From assembly GCF_031679605.1 (NCBI RefSeq), contig NZ_CP117522.1, positions 5,146,001 through 5,210,000 of the forward strand: a stretch of DNA of 64,000 bases, written 5' to 3'. A program made the position numbers and the translations under genes. Source of the stretch: Streptomyces luomodiensis. GTDB lineage: Bacteria > Actinomycetota > Actinomycetes > Streptomycetales > Streptomycetaceae. The notes below the pieces were generated by a model. That model made no database searches, was not told the origin of the DNA, and saw only the letters and a program-made list of their open reading frames with translations. The first letter of the stretch is position 1; the number at the start of each line of letters is the position of its first letter. Of this stretch, positions 6,580-15,070 are shown in pieces.

Positions 6580-9114
6580 TTACCCGGCGCGACGCTTCCG
6601 GGTCACGAACGCGAATGCCGCGCCCGCACCGACCAGCAGGGCACTGAGGGCCGTGATCTTCAGCAGGCCGGCACCCGTGTTGGCCAGCGCACCGCCGCCT
6701 CCGCCGTCACCGCCGCCACCGCCGGTCTGGGGGCCCGGCTTGTTGGGCTGCTCGGAGGCGGGCGGCTCCTGGGCCGGCGGCGTGGACGACGACGGCGGCG
6801 GAGTGGTCGGAGGGGTGGTCGGCGGTGTCTCCTGGGGGATGTAGACGCCGGCGTCGATCGTGTGGTCGACCTCTCCCGGCTTGTCCGGCGCCGTGACGGG
6901 CGTCTGCCCGTCGCACAGCCGCCCGGTCTCGGGCGGGGTCACATTGGAGTCATGGGCCCGGTTGTCACCGGCCCTCGGGAGCGTGAACCGCAGCTCGGTG
7001 GCCTCCGGCTGTTCCGGCACGTTGCTGGTGTCCGCCGTGCACACGTCGAACTCCACCGTGTACTTCGCACCCGGCTCGAGCTCGTAGGCGGCGCCTACCC
7101 CACCGAAGTAGTACTCGCCGGCGGCGTCGGTCGTGGTCGTGGCGACCTGCTTGCCGTCCGCGTCCAGCAGGTTGACCGTCGCGTCCGGCAGCGGCACCTC
7201 GTTGGGTCCCTCGGGATCCTGGATCCCGTTGTGGTCGCCGTCGAACCACACCCGGTTGCCGATCTGGATCGGCGCGTTCGCCGCCTCATAGGCGACATCG
7301 CCCAGCCCACCGGCCTTGCCGAACGCGCTCTGTGCCTGACTGACGAACTGGTACCCGTTGGCGGTCGGAGCGTTGCCCGGACCCTGACCGGTCGTGACGT
7401 CGTAGTAACCGGTCCCGGAGGTGGCGACGTTGACGACCGGGTCGAACTCCGTGCTGATGACCCACTGCTGCTGCGGAATGTAGGCCACCGACCCCAGCGC
7501 GGTCTCCGCGTGCACTCCGTTGCCGAAGAAGTCGCCCGGGAAGTACTCGACGACATCGGCGTCCTGGGTGCCACCGGTGGTGGGGCTGGCGTGGTTCGGG
7601 CAGTCCCCGGTGCCTTCCCACGAGTACCCACCGGTGGGATTGGCGCAGGCCATGGTGATGTCGCCGCCGGCCATGCCGCTTTCCGGGGTGTCGTTCCCCG
7701 GCCTCGGGTCCAGTCCGCCCCAGGCCACGACGTCCATGAACCGGTCGCGGAAACCGAGGATCATCGAACCGTCGCGGGTGAAGGCGAGGGAGGCGAGCTC
7801 CGGCTGCGGATCGATGAAGACGTTGCCCACCTTCCGCGCGTCCCACGTGTCCAGGCTGGTGTTCCACGGGTTCCAGTGGGTGGCCTGGTCGACGTCGTTG
7901 GAACCGAAGACGGAGCCGCGCTTGGCGGTGAGCGGCTGGGTCAGCACCGTGTCGAACCGCGACCCGTCGTAGGTGTAGACGACGGCCTTCAGGTCTTCCC
8001 GCTTCTGTGTGCTCTCCGCGCTGCACACACCGCCGACGTACAGCTTGTTGTCGTGGGTCTGAAGACCGAACGGCCGCCAGTCGCCGGAGCTCGCGCAGCC
8101 AGGGTCGGGAATGCGCACCGTCGCCTTGGGCGCGGACGCGGTGGCCCCGGTCGCGTCGAAGCTGACCAGGCGCCGGGTCAGCAGGTTCACCGCGTAGAGC
8201 GTCGAGCCGTCCTCGGACAGGGCCAGGCCGCCGATGCTCTCCTTGCCCGGCGCGTCGGTGAACCCGGCGTCCTTGATCATGTTGCTGCCGTCGTGCTGCG
8301 TCTCCACGGCGCCCGGCACCTTCGCGAACAGGGTCGGCGCGCCGCCGCCGTTGGTCGGCGTGGTGTAGATCGCGTCACCGCCGCCCGGCCCGTACGGGGT
8401 GTACCGCCGGGCGAACGCGCCCTGGAACATTCGCTGCTTGTACTTGTCGTAGGCCAGCGCGAACGTCGTGCCCACCTGGTCCTGCGTGTTGAGGACGGTC
8501 GGGCACGCCGTGTCCGGACACGTACCTCGTTTGTCCGTCCCGAACGCCACGAGTGCCCGGGTGTCATTCCCGCCGGCGCCGTTCTGGATCGGTACGAAAT
8601 ACCGTGTCTCCGGCAGCGCGTAGTCGGCCGGGTCCCAGACCCCGGTGATCACCGAGTCGTCCTTGCCGTCCGACACGTCCACGAACGTCGTGAAGCTGTC
8701 GAAGTGGTTTTCCACCGTCGAGGCCGGCGCCGCCTGAAGATACTTGTTGTACGGCGCCGGAATGGTGACATCGACGCGGTACTGGCCGCCGGTCAGCTCG
8801 GTCGACTGCGAGACCACGACCTTTCCGGTGGCGTCCGTGGTGCCGGTGACCCGGTGGCCGTCAGGGTCGGTTACCGCGACCTTCATGCCCCGCTGGGGAA
8901 CATCCATGGTCGTGTTGATCACACCGGTGCCGAAGAAATCCCGCAGCACCTGAACGGTCAGGGTTCCGTCGCCCGTCGATGCGGTGGCCGTCCCGGCCGT
9001 CGCGCCCATGGCGCTGCCCACCACCAGAAAACCGCATAAGCCCGCTCGGGCCAGCGGGCCCGTATGCTTCCCGGCTGTCCGGCGTAATCTTCTGCACACT
9101 CTTCTCACAGCCAT
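6580..9114 (-). CDS. LAXTG cell-wall-anchored surface protein with SdrD B-like domain
   Basis: 844 residues. The signal peptide (Arg-rich n-region, GFLVVGSAMGATAGTATA core) is cleaved near residue 34. Residues 50-610 look like a repeat-built beta structure (GGLALSEDGSTLYAVNLLTRRL, SLAFTRDGSMILGFRDRFMD), suggesting a propeller. A SdrD/Cna-B type domain follows at about 617-755 (GNRVWFDGDHNGIQDPEG, DAAGEYYFGGVG, DAGVYIP), then a Thr/Pro/Gln linker, LANTG at 810-814, a hydrophobic helix and RKRRAG. LAXTG is the recognition motif of class E sortases, so the protein should be covalently attached to peptidoglycan. Codons 10 and 26, both in the signal peptide, are TTA (9085-9087, 9037-9039). ATG 9114 has GAGGGGAG. 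Ligand unknown. Confidence 0.9.
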   Translation of the reverse strand: MAVRRVCRRLRRTAGKHTGPLARAGLCGFLVVGSAMGATAGTATASTGDGTLTVQVLRDFFGTGVINTTMDVPQRGMKVAVTDPDGHRVTGTTDATGKVVVSQSTELTGGQYRVDVTIPAPYNKYLQAAPASTVENHFDSFTTFVDVSDGKDDSVITGVWDPADYALPETRYFVPIQNGAGGNDTRALVAFGTDKRGTCPDTACPTVLNTQDQVGTTFALAYDKYKQRMFQGAFARRYTPYGPGGGDAIYTTPTNGGGAPTLFAKVPGAVETQHDGSNMIKDAGFTDAPGKESIGGLALSEDGSTLYAVNLLTRRLVSFDATGATASAPKATVRIPDPGCASSGDWRPFGLQTHDNKLYVGGVCSAESTQKREDLKAVVYTYDGSRFDTVLTQPLTAKRGSVFGSNDVDQATHWNPWNTSLDTWDARKVGNVFIDPQPELASLAFTRDGSMILGFRDRFMDVVAWGGLDPRPGNDTPESGMAGGDITMACANPTGGYSWEGTGDCPNHASPTTGGTQDADVVEYFPGDFFGNGVHAETALGSVAYIPQQQWVISTEFDPVVNVATSGTGYYDVTTGQGPGNAPTANGYQFVSQAQSAFGKAGGLGDVAYEAANAPIQIGNRVWFDGDHNGIQDPEGPNEVPLPDATVNLLDADGKQVATTTTDAAGEYYFGGVGAAYELEPGAKYTVEFDVCTADTSNVPEQPEATELRFTLPRAGDNRAHDSNVTPPETGRLCDGQTPVTAPDKPGEVDHTIDAGVYIPQETPPTTPPTTPPPSSSTPPAQEPPASEQPNKPGPQTGGGGGDGGGGGALANTGAGLLKITALSALLVGAGAAFAFVTRKRRAG

Positions 9115-9204
9115 AACGCTCCCCTCGTCATGTGAACCGAACACCCGCTCGACAGTCGCGCATCCGCTTCCCGGCCGCGGGTGACACTCCGGCCATGAAA
9201 AAGC

Positions 9205-9226
9205 GCCCACCGCTGTTTCGGTGGGC
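9205..9226 (-). terminator. Hairpin with T-run in the leader of the LAXTG gene
   Basis: GCCCACCG (9205-9212) and CGGTGGGC (9219-9226) form a perfect 8-bp stem. Read on the minus strand the stem is followed by GCTTTTTC, an intrinsic-terminator shape. It lies about 90 bases upstream of the LAXTG gene start in that gene's sense orientation, so it may be an attenuator, or it may simply block antisense transcription coming from the right. Confidence 0.55.
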
Positions 9227-9364
9227 CTGCTCGTTCTTGGTCGTTTTGGTCTTCTTGGTGGATGTGGCGAATTCAGGGAGAACAAGGGTCCGAATATTCA
9301 TCCTGAAACCGTTCCACCAGGGACGATACTGTACTGGGTGGGCGCCAAGATCGGGGGGCAGGTC

Positions 9365-10195
9365 ATGAATGGGCGAAAAGTATTAGCAATGCTCCGCGTG
9401 CGGAGCACCGAGCGAGGTCTCCCACGGCGCGCGGCCGGCCGGCGCCGATGGCCGCGGCCTCGCTGGGTGGCGGCCGCCATCGGTGGTGTGGCCATCGCGG
9501 TGGCCACGTTCCTGGTCGTCGGCAGCGGCTCCGCCCCCACCGGTCCCAAGACCTTGACCTCGGATCAGGCCAACCGTCTGGCGGTCACGCGGTTCCGTAA
9601 CTACCAGGCGGGCGGGCGCGCCGTGACGATCGACGTGCCGGGCACCGCCGGCGGGCTGACCATCACCGGGTCCATCGACTATCGCGGCGGGATGGGCTAC
9701 GGCGCGGTGCGCGGCACCGGGCGCGACACCTCCAGCGATGGACTGATCGCGTGGACGGCCACCACCGTGTCGGTCCACCCGATGGCGAACCCTCCGGCGA
9801 AGGCACCGGCACGGCCGCCGGAGTCGGGCTGGTACAACCGTCCGCTGCAGAGGTACGGCAGTTCGCTGGACAGCACACTGTCCATCGCGCTGAAGCTGGG
9901 CAGCGACCGGCCGGACAACGCCGAACTGCTGCCGCAGAACGGTGCCGCCTGGGTGGGCCGGGACCGGTTGGACGGCCATCGGGTGGACATCATGACCGGG
10001 CCGAGCGCCCGTGCCACGTCCAGTACCGCCCCGAGTACCGCCCCGAGCGACGTGCGCTACTGGATCGGCTCGGACGGCACCATGTACCGGGTCCGCGTCG
10101 GCGTGGCGTCCGCGCCGCAGCCGGTGGTCATCGATTTCGACACCCAGAAGTACGTCCCGGTCCGGCCGGTACCCGGACTCACCCCGACGCGGTAG
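9365..10195 (+). CDS. Membrane-anchored extracytoplasmic protein, unknown function
   Basis: 276 residues. An Arg-rich cytoplasmic head (to about residue 33) is followed by one transmembrane helix (WVAAAIGGVAIAVATFLVVG, about 34-53) and an exported domain of about 220 residues with alternating beta segments: AVTIDVPGTAGGLTITGSIDYRG, GLIAWTATTVSVHP, VRYWIGSDGTMYRVRVGV. I do not recognise the family; the fold may resemble LppX/LprG-like beta cups. The ATG 9365 has GGGGGGCAGG upstream. Codon 7 is TTA (9383-9385), a placement that makes translation sensitive to bldA; if translation instead began at the ATG at 9389 the TTA would be avoided, but that site lacks a good ribosome site. Its stop is 7 bp from the convergent beta-helix gene. 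Confidence 0.8.
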   Translation: MNGRKVLAMLRVRSTERGLPRRAAGRRRWPRPRWVAAAIGGVAIAVATFLVVGSGSAPTGPKTLTSDQANRLAVTRFRNYQAGGRAVTIDVPGTAGGLTITGSIDYRGGMGYGAVRGTGRDTSSDGLIAWTATTVSVHPMANPPAKAPARPPESGWYNRPLQRYGSSLDSTLSIALKLGSDRPDNAELLPQNGAAWVGRDRLDGHRVDIMTGPSARATSSTAPSTAPSDVRYWIGSDGTMYRVRVGVASAPQPVVIDFDTQKYVPVRPVPGLTPTR

Positions 10196-10202
10196 CCGCC
10201 GC

Positions 10203-11552
10203 TCAGGACGTCCGCACCCGCGCGCCCGTGGCGAGCAGTGACGCCGGCGGCAGCGGGACGTCCGCCGTGTCCGGCAGCGCCGGAACGGCCGGAACGGCGG
10301 TCGCGCCCGTGGTAGTGGCGTGCGGGAACTGCGGCTGTCGCGGAGGCGCTGCCACATCGGTGAACGGGATACCGCCGGGTGCCGTCGGCTTCGACCAGGC
10401 GCCGGACGGCGAGGAGGACCGGGCGGGGCGCGGGCAGGACGCGGTGGTCGCCAGCCGGGCGGGCACCGTCGTCCGCAGATCGTTGCCGCGCAGGCAGTTG
10501 CCCCGGCCCCGGGTGGCGGTGGGGAACGTCCAGCCCACGTCAACGCCGTTGGCGGTGAAGGTGTTGTCCAGGATGCGGTTGCCGTCCGGCGCTATGTCGG
10601 CGGTTGCGGTGATCATCAGCCCGGCGTTGCTGTTGTCGGCGACGCGGTTGCGGACGAACTGGTTGTCGGTGCCGCCGTCGACGCCGATGCCGATGCCCCA
10701 TCCGCCGTCGGCCTGTTCGGGGGTGGCCGTCTGCTGGTTGGCCGCGATCAGGTTGCCCGCGATGACGGCATCCTGCTGCGGGAGCAGTTTCTCCTGGTGG
10801 TCGGAGTTGGTGGTGAGTCCGACCCGGTTACCGACAAGGCGGTTGCCGACGACGTACATGTCGCCACTGGCGTTGGTGCCTTCGTAACCGACCGCGTTGA
10901 GTTCGGCGATGTTGTCCCGCACCACGATGTGGCAGGGCTTGCACTGTCCGACGTAGAACCCCGAGTCGGCCGCGCCCGACGCGTACGAGTGCTCGATGAC
11001 ACCGTTCTGCGCGGAGAACGCGTAGATGCCGTACAGCCCGTTGCGGGTCGCGGTCACGTGGGAGACCAGGAACGATTTCAGGAAGGTGACGGGCTCGTCG
11101 CCGGTGTCGTAGCCGCCGGACTGTCCCGGCAATCCGGCGGCCGCCTTCGCCGAACCGGTGACCAGGACCCCGTTCTGCGTGTTGTTCCGCACGGTCAGGT
11201 TCTCCACGGCCACCCCGGGAGCGGAGACCACGATGCCGTTCGGCTGCTGTAAGCGCCCGTCGATGACGACCTTGTCCCGGGACGCGCCGCGAAGCGTGAT
11301 GCGAGCCGTGGATATCTTCACCGACTCGTGGTAGACGCCCGGCGCGACCAGCACCAGATCACCGGACCGGGCCAGGGACACCGCGTCCGAGATCGTCGGG
11401 GCGTCGGCCGGCACGTTGATCGTCACATGCGCACCGGACGGTCGTCGGCCGTGGTTGGAACCGTCACCGTCATCGTCCGCGCCGCAGCCGACCAGTACGG
11501 GGGCCAGTGTTCCGAGCACCGCGGCCATCAGGCGAAGACGGAGACGAGGCAT
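10203..11552 (-). CDS. Right-handed beta-helix repeat lipoprotein
   Basis: 449 residues. Signal peptide with lipobox LVGC (Cys23), then an Asp/Gly-rich spacer and a NosD/pectate-lyase-like parallel beta-helix: TISDAVSLARSGDLVLVAPGVYHESVKI, VVIDGR, GIVVSAPGVAVENLTVRNNTQNGVLV, GLYGIYAFSAQNGVIEHSYASGAADSGFYVGQ, VVGNRLVGNRVGLTTNSD, NSNAGLMITAT, NRILDNTFTANGVDVGW. These coils with Asn/Asp ladders are typical of PbH1 repeats that bind or cut polysaccharides. No catalytic site is assignable. The C-terminus is Pro/Ala-rich. Codon 101 is TTA (11250-11252). It is divergent from the DyP peroxidase with 67 bp between starts, suggesting shared control. Confidence 0.88.
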   Translation of the reverse strand: MPRLRLRLMAAVLGTLAPVLVGCGADDDGDGSNHGRRPSGAHVTINVPADAPTISDAVSLARSGDLVLVAPGVYHESVKISTARITLRGASRDKVVIDGRLQQPNGIVVSAPGVAVENLTVRNNTQNGVLVTGSAKAAAGLPGQSGGYDTGDEPVTFLKSFLVSHVTATRNGLYGIYAFSAQNGVIEHSYASGAADSGFYVGQCKPCHIVVRDNIAELNAVGYEGTNASGDMYVVGNRLVGNRVGLTTNSDHQEKLLPQQDAVIAGNLIAANQQTATPEQADGGWGIGIGVDGGTDNQFVRNRVADNSNAGLMITATADIAPDGNRILDNTFTANGVDVGWTFPTATRGRGNCLRGNDLRTTVPARLATTASCPRPARSSSPSGAWSKPTAPGGIPFTDVAAPPRQPQFPHATTTGATAVPAVPALPDTADVPLPPASLLATGARVRTS

Positions 11553-11605
11553 GGCCTCATCCTGGCACGGAGGCCGACGGAGTCGCAGGCGCCGGAACGG
11601 ATATG

Positions 11606-11623
11606 GCACAGTTCACACTGTGC
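11606..11623. promoter_or_regulatory. Palindrome overlapping the DyP start codon
   Basis: GCACAGT (11606-11612), TCAC centre, ACTGTGC (11617-11623). The right arm contains the GTG start (11620-11622). It lies in the 67-bp divergent promoter region shared with the beta-helix lipoprotein gene. It could be an operator for both genes. Confidence 0.6.
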
Positions 11624-12771
11624 GCCAATCCGATTCCCGTCCGTCACGCCGCGCCTTCCTCGGTGCCACCGGTACCGTGACCGCCGTCGGCCTCTCCGCC
11701 GGGTGCCAGTCGGATTCCGCCCGTCCGGACCGGTCCGATGCCCCCGCGCCGACCCCGCCGGTCTCCCCAACGGGCCGGTACCAGGCGGGCATCACGCTTC
11801 CCCAGCCGGCCCAGCGGAACCTGCTGGCCGTGGTGGCCGACCTCGCTGACGCCGGGTCCGTCCGTCCGCTGCTGGCCGAACTCGGCGAGGCCATCCGCAC
11901 CCTCACCACGGGGACCGACGCACGGCTGATGGGCCTGGAGCCGGGCGATCTGACCGTGACGATCGGGGTGGGCCCCCGACTGGTGCGCACGGTCGATCCC
12001 GCCCTGCCCGGCGCGAAGGACCTGCCACGGTTCTCCCGTGAGCGGATCGACCCATCGGCACGCGGCGGCGACCTGCTGATACAGATCTGCGCCGGCGACG
12101 CCCTGGTGTTACCGATGGTGGCCGCCGCGCTGCTGGAGCAGGCCGGTGACCGGATACGCGAACGCTGGCGGCAGTCCGCAGGCCGCGGCTCCAACGTCCG
12201 AGTGGATCAGGGCCTCGCCGCGCCACGAAACCTGTTCGGTTTCGTCGACGGCATCGTGGGCCCCCACACGAAGGCCGAACAACGACGCCACCTGTGGCTG
12301 GCCGGGCCGGCTCCGGTCGCAGACGGCACCCTCGCCGTCGTACGACGCATGGAACTGGACCTGCCGCGGTTCGCCAAGCTGTCCGTCGCCGAACAGGAAG
12401 CGGTCTTCGGCCGGCGCCGAGCCAGCGGCGTGCCCCTCTCCGGCGGCACCATCGCCTCGGGCCCGGACCTCGGCGCCAAAACGCCGGACGGACGCTATCT
12501 CGTCCCGGCGGACGCCCACGCCCGCAGAGCGCACGCCACCGCGGTCGGGGTCGGCCTCATGCTCCGTCGCTCCTACAGCTTCGACGGACCCGCCCCCGGC
12601 CTGCTCTTCATGAGCTTCCAGAACGACCTGCGCACCTTCACCAGCACCCTCACCCGTATGGACGCTTCGGACGCCCTGCTGCCGTACACGACCACGACCG
12701 CCAGCGCGACCTTCCTGATCCTTCCGGGTTTCGACGAGGACCACCCGCTTGGTTCCCGGCTCTTCCGCTGA
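11620..12771 (+). CDS. Tat-secreted DyP-type heme peroxidase
   Basis: 383 residues. The N-terminus RPSRRAFLGATGTVTAVGLSAGC is a twin-arginine signal that also ends in a lipobox-like Cys, so export folded and possibly lipid-anchored is expected. The peroxidase body carries the DyP hallmark NLFGFVDGI (GFxDG, catalytic Asp) near residue 207-213, the likely proximal heme His in a later PADAHARRAH stretch, and the C-terminal RRSYSF and LLFMSFQ-DLRTF motifs. Such enzymes (EfeB/DypA-like) oxidise dyes, phenolics or porphyrins with H2O2. Start GTG 11620 sits in a palindrome and has no clear Shine-Dalgarno sequence, so it may be leaderless. Codon 164 is TTA (12109-12111). The convergent SpoIIE gene ends 17 bp away. 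Confidence 0.92.
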   Translation: MRQSDSRPSRRAFLGATGTVTAVGLSAGCQSDSARPDRSDAPAPTPPVSPTGRYQAGITLPQPAQRNLLAVVADLADAGSVRPLLAELGEAIRTLTTGTDARLMGLEPGDLTVTIGVGPRLVRTVDPALPGAKDLPRFSRERIDPSARGGDLLIQICAGDALVLPMVAAALLEQAGDRIRERWRQSAGRGSNVRVDQGLAAPRNLFGFVDGIVGPHTKAEQRRHLWLAGPAPVADGTLAVVRRMELDLPRFAKLSVAEQEAVFGRRRASGVPLSGGTIASGPDLGAKTPDGRYLVPADAHARRAHATAVGVGLMLRRSYSFDGPAPGLLFMSFQNDLRTFTSTLTRMDASDALLPYTTTTASATFLILPGFDEDHPLGSRLFR

Positions 12772-12788
12772 CCGGGCCGGCCGCCTGA

Positions 12789-14954
12789 TCAGCGCCCATC
12801 GGGCGGAGGCGGGGGCGAGGCCGCGCCGTCCGGCGACGCCTCGTACAGCTCGTACCAGATGCACTTGCCCTCGCCGCGCGGATCGACCCCCCAGTTGTCG
12901 GCGAGCATCTCCATCAGCAGCAGTCCGCGCCCCGACGAGGCCAGCTCGCCCGGCCGCCGGCGGTGCGGCAGCTCATCGCTGCTGTCGGCGACGTCCAGCC
13001 GCAGCCGCCGGGCCCCGCGCACCCCGCTGACCTCGGCCACCAGCAGGGCGTCCCCGTCGGTGTGCACCAGGACGTTGGTGACCATCTCGGAGAGCATCAG
13101 CACCGCCGACTCCACCTGGTCCGGATCGGCCCAGTCGTGCAGCATCTCGCGCAGCTGCCGGCGGACGCCCGCTATGCGCTCCGGCTCGGCCTGCGCGACC
13201 GTGACCGCCGTCCGCCGCACCGGCGCCGTACCGGGCCCGACCAGGCACACCTCCGCGTCCCGGCGGATCAGCAGCAGCGCTATGTCGTCCTCGCGCCGGT
13301 CCGCCAGCGGGCCGGTGGAGTGGTGGGAGGGCGGCCCGTGCACCGCCTGCACCAGGGACTCGGCAAGCGCCTCCAGGTCGTCGGAGCCGTCGGAGCCGCC
13401 GGCGCGGTCGTACGGGGTGGCCCGCTCGAAGACCTCGCGGATCCGGGCCCAGCCGGTCTCCAGATCGTGCCCGCCGGTCTCGATCAGCCCGTCGGTGCAC
13501 ATCAGCAGCGTCTCACCGGGCTCCAGCACCACCCGGGTGGTCGGATAGTCGGTGTCCGGGACGATGCCCAGCGGCAGCCCGCCCGCCGTGGGCCTGATCA
13601 TCATGGTGCCGTCGGCGAGCCGGACCGCCGGGTCGGGATGGCCCGCGCGGGCGATGTCCAGGGTGCCCGCGACCGGGTCCACCTCCATGTAGAGGCAGGT
13701 GGCGAACCTCGGGTCGTACCGGCCGTCCGGGCCGTCGGGCTCGGCCAGTCCGGCCAGGAAGCGGGAGGCGCGGGAGAGCACCGCGTCGGGGTGGTGCCCC
13801 TCGGAGGCGTACGCCCGGACCGCGATCCGCAGCTGCCCCATGATCCCCGCGGCGCGCACATCGTGGCCCTGGACATCGCCGATCACCAGCGCGGTACGCC
13901 CCGAGGGCAGCCCGATCACGTCGTACCAGTCGCCGCCGACCTGGAGCCCGCCGCCGGTCGGCACATAGCGCGCGGCCACCGTCAGCCCCGGGATATCGGG
14001 CTTGCCGGCGGGCAGCATCGAGCGCTGGAGCCCGTCCGACAGCTCCCGCTCGGTCTCCTGGAGCGCGGCGCGGGACAGCGCCTGGGCCAGCATCCGCGCG
14101 ATCGTGGTCAGCACCGAACGCTCATCGGGCGAGAACGACACCGGATGGGCGAATCCGGCCATCCACGCGCCGATGGTGCGGCCCGCGACGATCAGCGGCA
14201 GAAAGGCCCAGGACCGGCGCTTACGGGGCCGGCCCAGCGACCAGGCGGTCGGAAACCGGCCGCGGTAGTCGTCCGGCGTGGGCAGATAGACCGCCCGGCC
14301 GGTGCGGATCACCTCGGCCGCCGGATAGTCGGTGTCCAGCGCCATGTCGTGAAACGGGTGATCGGTGCCCGCCCGCGGCCCGTGGTGGCCGATCACCGAG
14401 ATCCGCTCGCCCCGGAGGCCGAAGACCGCGAGCCCCTCCGGCGAGAAGCCCGGCATGGACAGCCCCGCCGCGACCCGCAGCACCTCGGCGGTGGACATCG
14501 CCTCCGCCAGCGCCCGCCCCGCGTCCAGCAGGAACGCCTCCCGGTTGCGCCGCCAGTCGCCGGTGATCGGCGGGCCGGCGGCCGAGGTGCCCGGCAGCGG
14601 CTCGGGGACCTCCTGGAGGATGCCGAGCAGATAGTGGCCGTCCTCGCTGTCACCCCGCGCGATCGGCCGGGAGCGGGTGCGCACGGTCCGCAGTACGGTG
14701 CCCTTCTCGTCCACGACCCGCAGCCGGGCCTCGGCGAGGGTGCCCTCGGCCACCGCGAGCTGGACCATCCCCTTGATCTCCAGCCAGTCCACCGGGTGGA
14801 AGCAGGCGCGGGCGGCGGCCACGGGGAGGGTGACGGCCTCGGCGGGAAGGCCCACCAGCCGGGCGGCCTCCGCGTCGTAGCTGACGGCGCCCGAGACACT
14901 GTCCCAGCGCCATAGGCCGGTCGCTATGGCGGCCAGCAGGTCCTCGGTGCGCAT
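12789..14954 (-). CDS. PAS-GAF-SpoIIE phosphatase with C-terminal ATPase domain
   Basis: 721 residues, cytosolic. An N-terminal PAS domain (about 1-120) and a GAF-like region (about 130-290, AFLPLIVAGRTIGAWMAGFA) precede a PP2C-type SpoIIE phosphatase (about 300-540: QVGGDWYDVIGLPSGRTALVIGDVQGHDVRAAGIMGQLR, then TLLMCTDGLIETG). A GHKL anti-sigma-like ATPase ends the protein (about 580-705, VESAVLMLSEMVTNVLVHTDGDALL and DSSDELPHRRRPGELASSGRGLLLMEML). This layout is the RsbU plus RsbW fusion common in Streptomyces, expected to dephosphorylate anti-sigma antagonists and to bind or phosphorylate partner proteins in response to an unknown signal. Start ATG 14954 is preceded by AAGG. The metal-binding aspartates are intact. 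Confidence 0.92.
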   Translation of the reverse strand: MRTEDLLAAIATGLWRWDSVSGAVSYDAEAARLVGLPAEAVTLPVAAARACFHPVDWLEIKGMVQLAVAEGTLAEARLRVVDEKGTVLRTVRTRSRPIARGDSEDGHYLLGILQEVPEPLPGTSAAGPPITGDWRRNREAFLLDAGRALAEAMSTAEVLRVAAGLSMPGFSPEGLAVFGLRGERISVIGHHGPRAGTDHPFHDMALDTDYPAAEVIRTGRAVYLPTPDDYRGRFPTAWSLGRPRKRRSWAFLPLIVAGRTIGAWMAGFAHPVSFSPDERSVLTTIARMLAQALSRAALQETERELSDGLQRSMLPAGKPDIPGLTVAARYVPTGGGLQVGGDWYDVIGLPSGRTALVIGDVQGHDVRAAGIMGQLRIAVRAYASEGHHPDAVLSRASRFLAGLAEPDGPDGRYDPRFATCLYMEVDPVAGTLDIARAGHPDPAVRLADGTMMIRPTAGGLPLGIVPDTDYPTTRVVLEPGETLLMCTDGLIETGGHDLETGWARIREVFERATPYDRAGGSDGSDDLEALAESLVQAVHGPPSHHSTGPLADRREDDIALLLIRRDAEVCLVGPGTAPVRRTAVTVAQAEPERIAGVRRQLREMLHDWADPDQVESAVLMLSEMVTNVLVHTDGDALLVAEVSGVRGARRLRLDVADSSDELPHRRRPGELASSGRGLLLMEMLADNWGVDPRGEGKCIWYELYEASPDGAASPPPPPDGR

Positions 14955-15070
14955 TGCACTACCTTATGGGGATTTGCCAACCGCTTACCAGCGAGGGGCG
15001 CGGCGCCGGTAGGCTTGGCCGGAAGCTTCCCGAGGGTACGTACGCCTCCCGATCGACACGACTTGGATGA

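Noticed and set aside
6862..9039. 725-codon open frame antisense to the LAXTG gene
   Set aside because: Composition bias only (Arg/Val/Gly), no domain, and the opposite strand has a clear signal peptide, SdrD-like domain and sortase motif.
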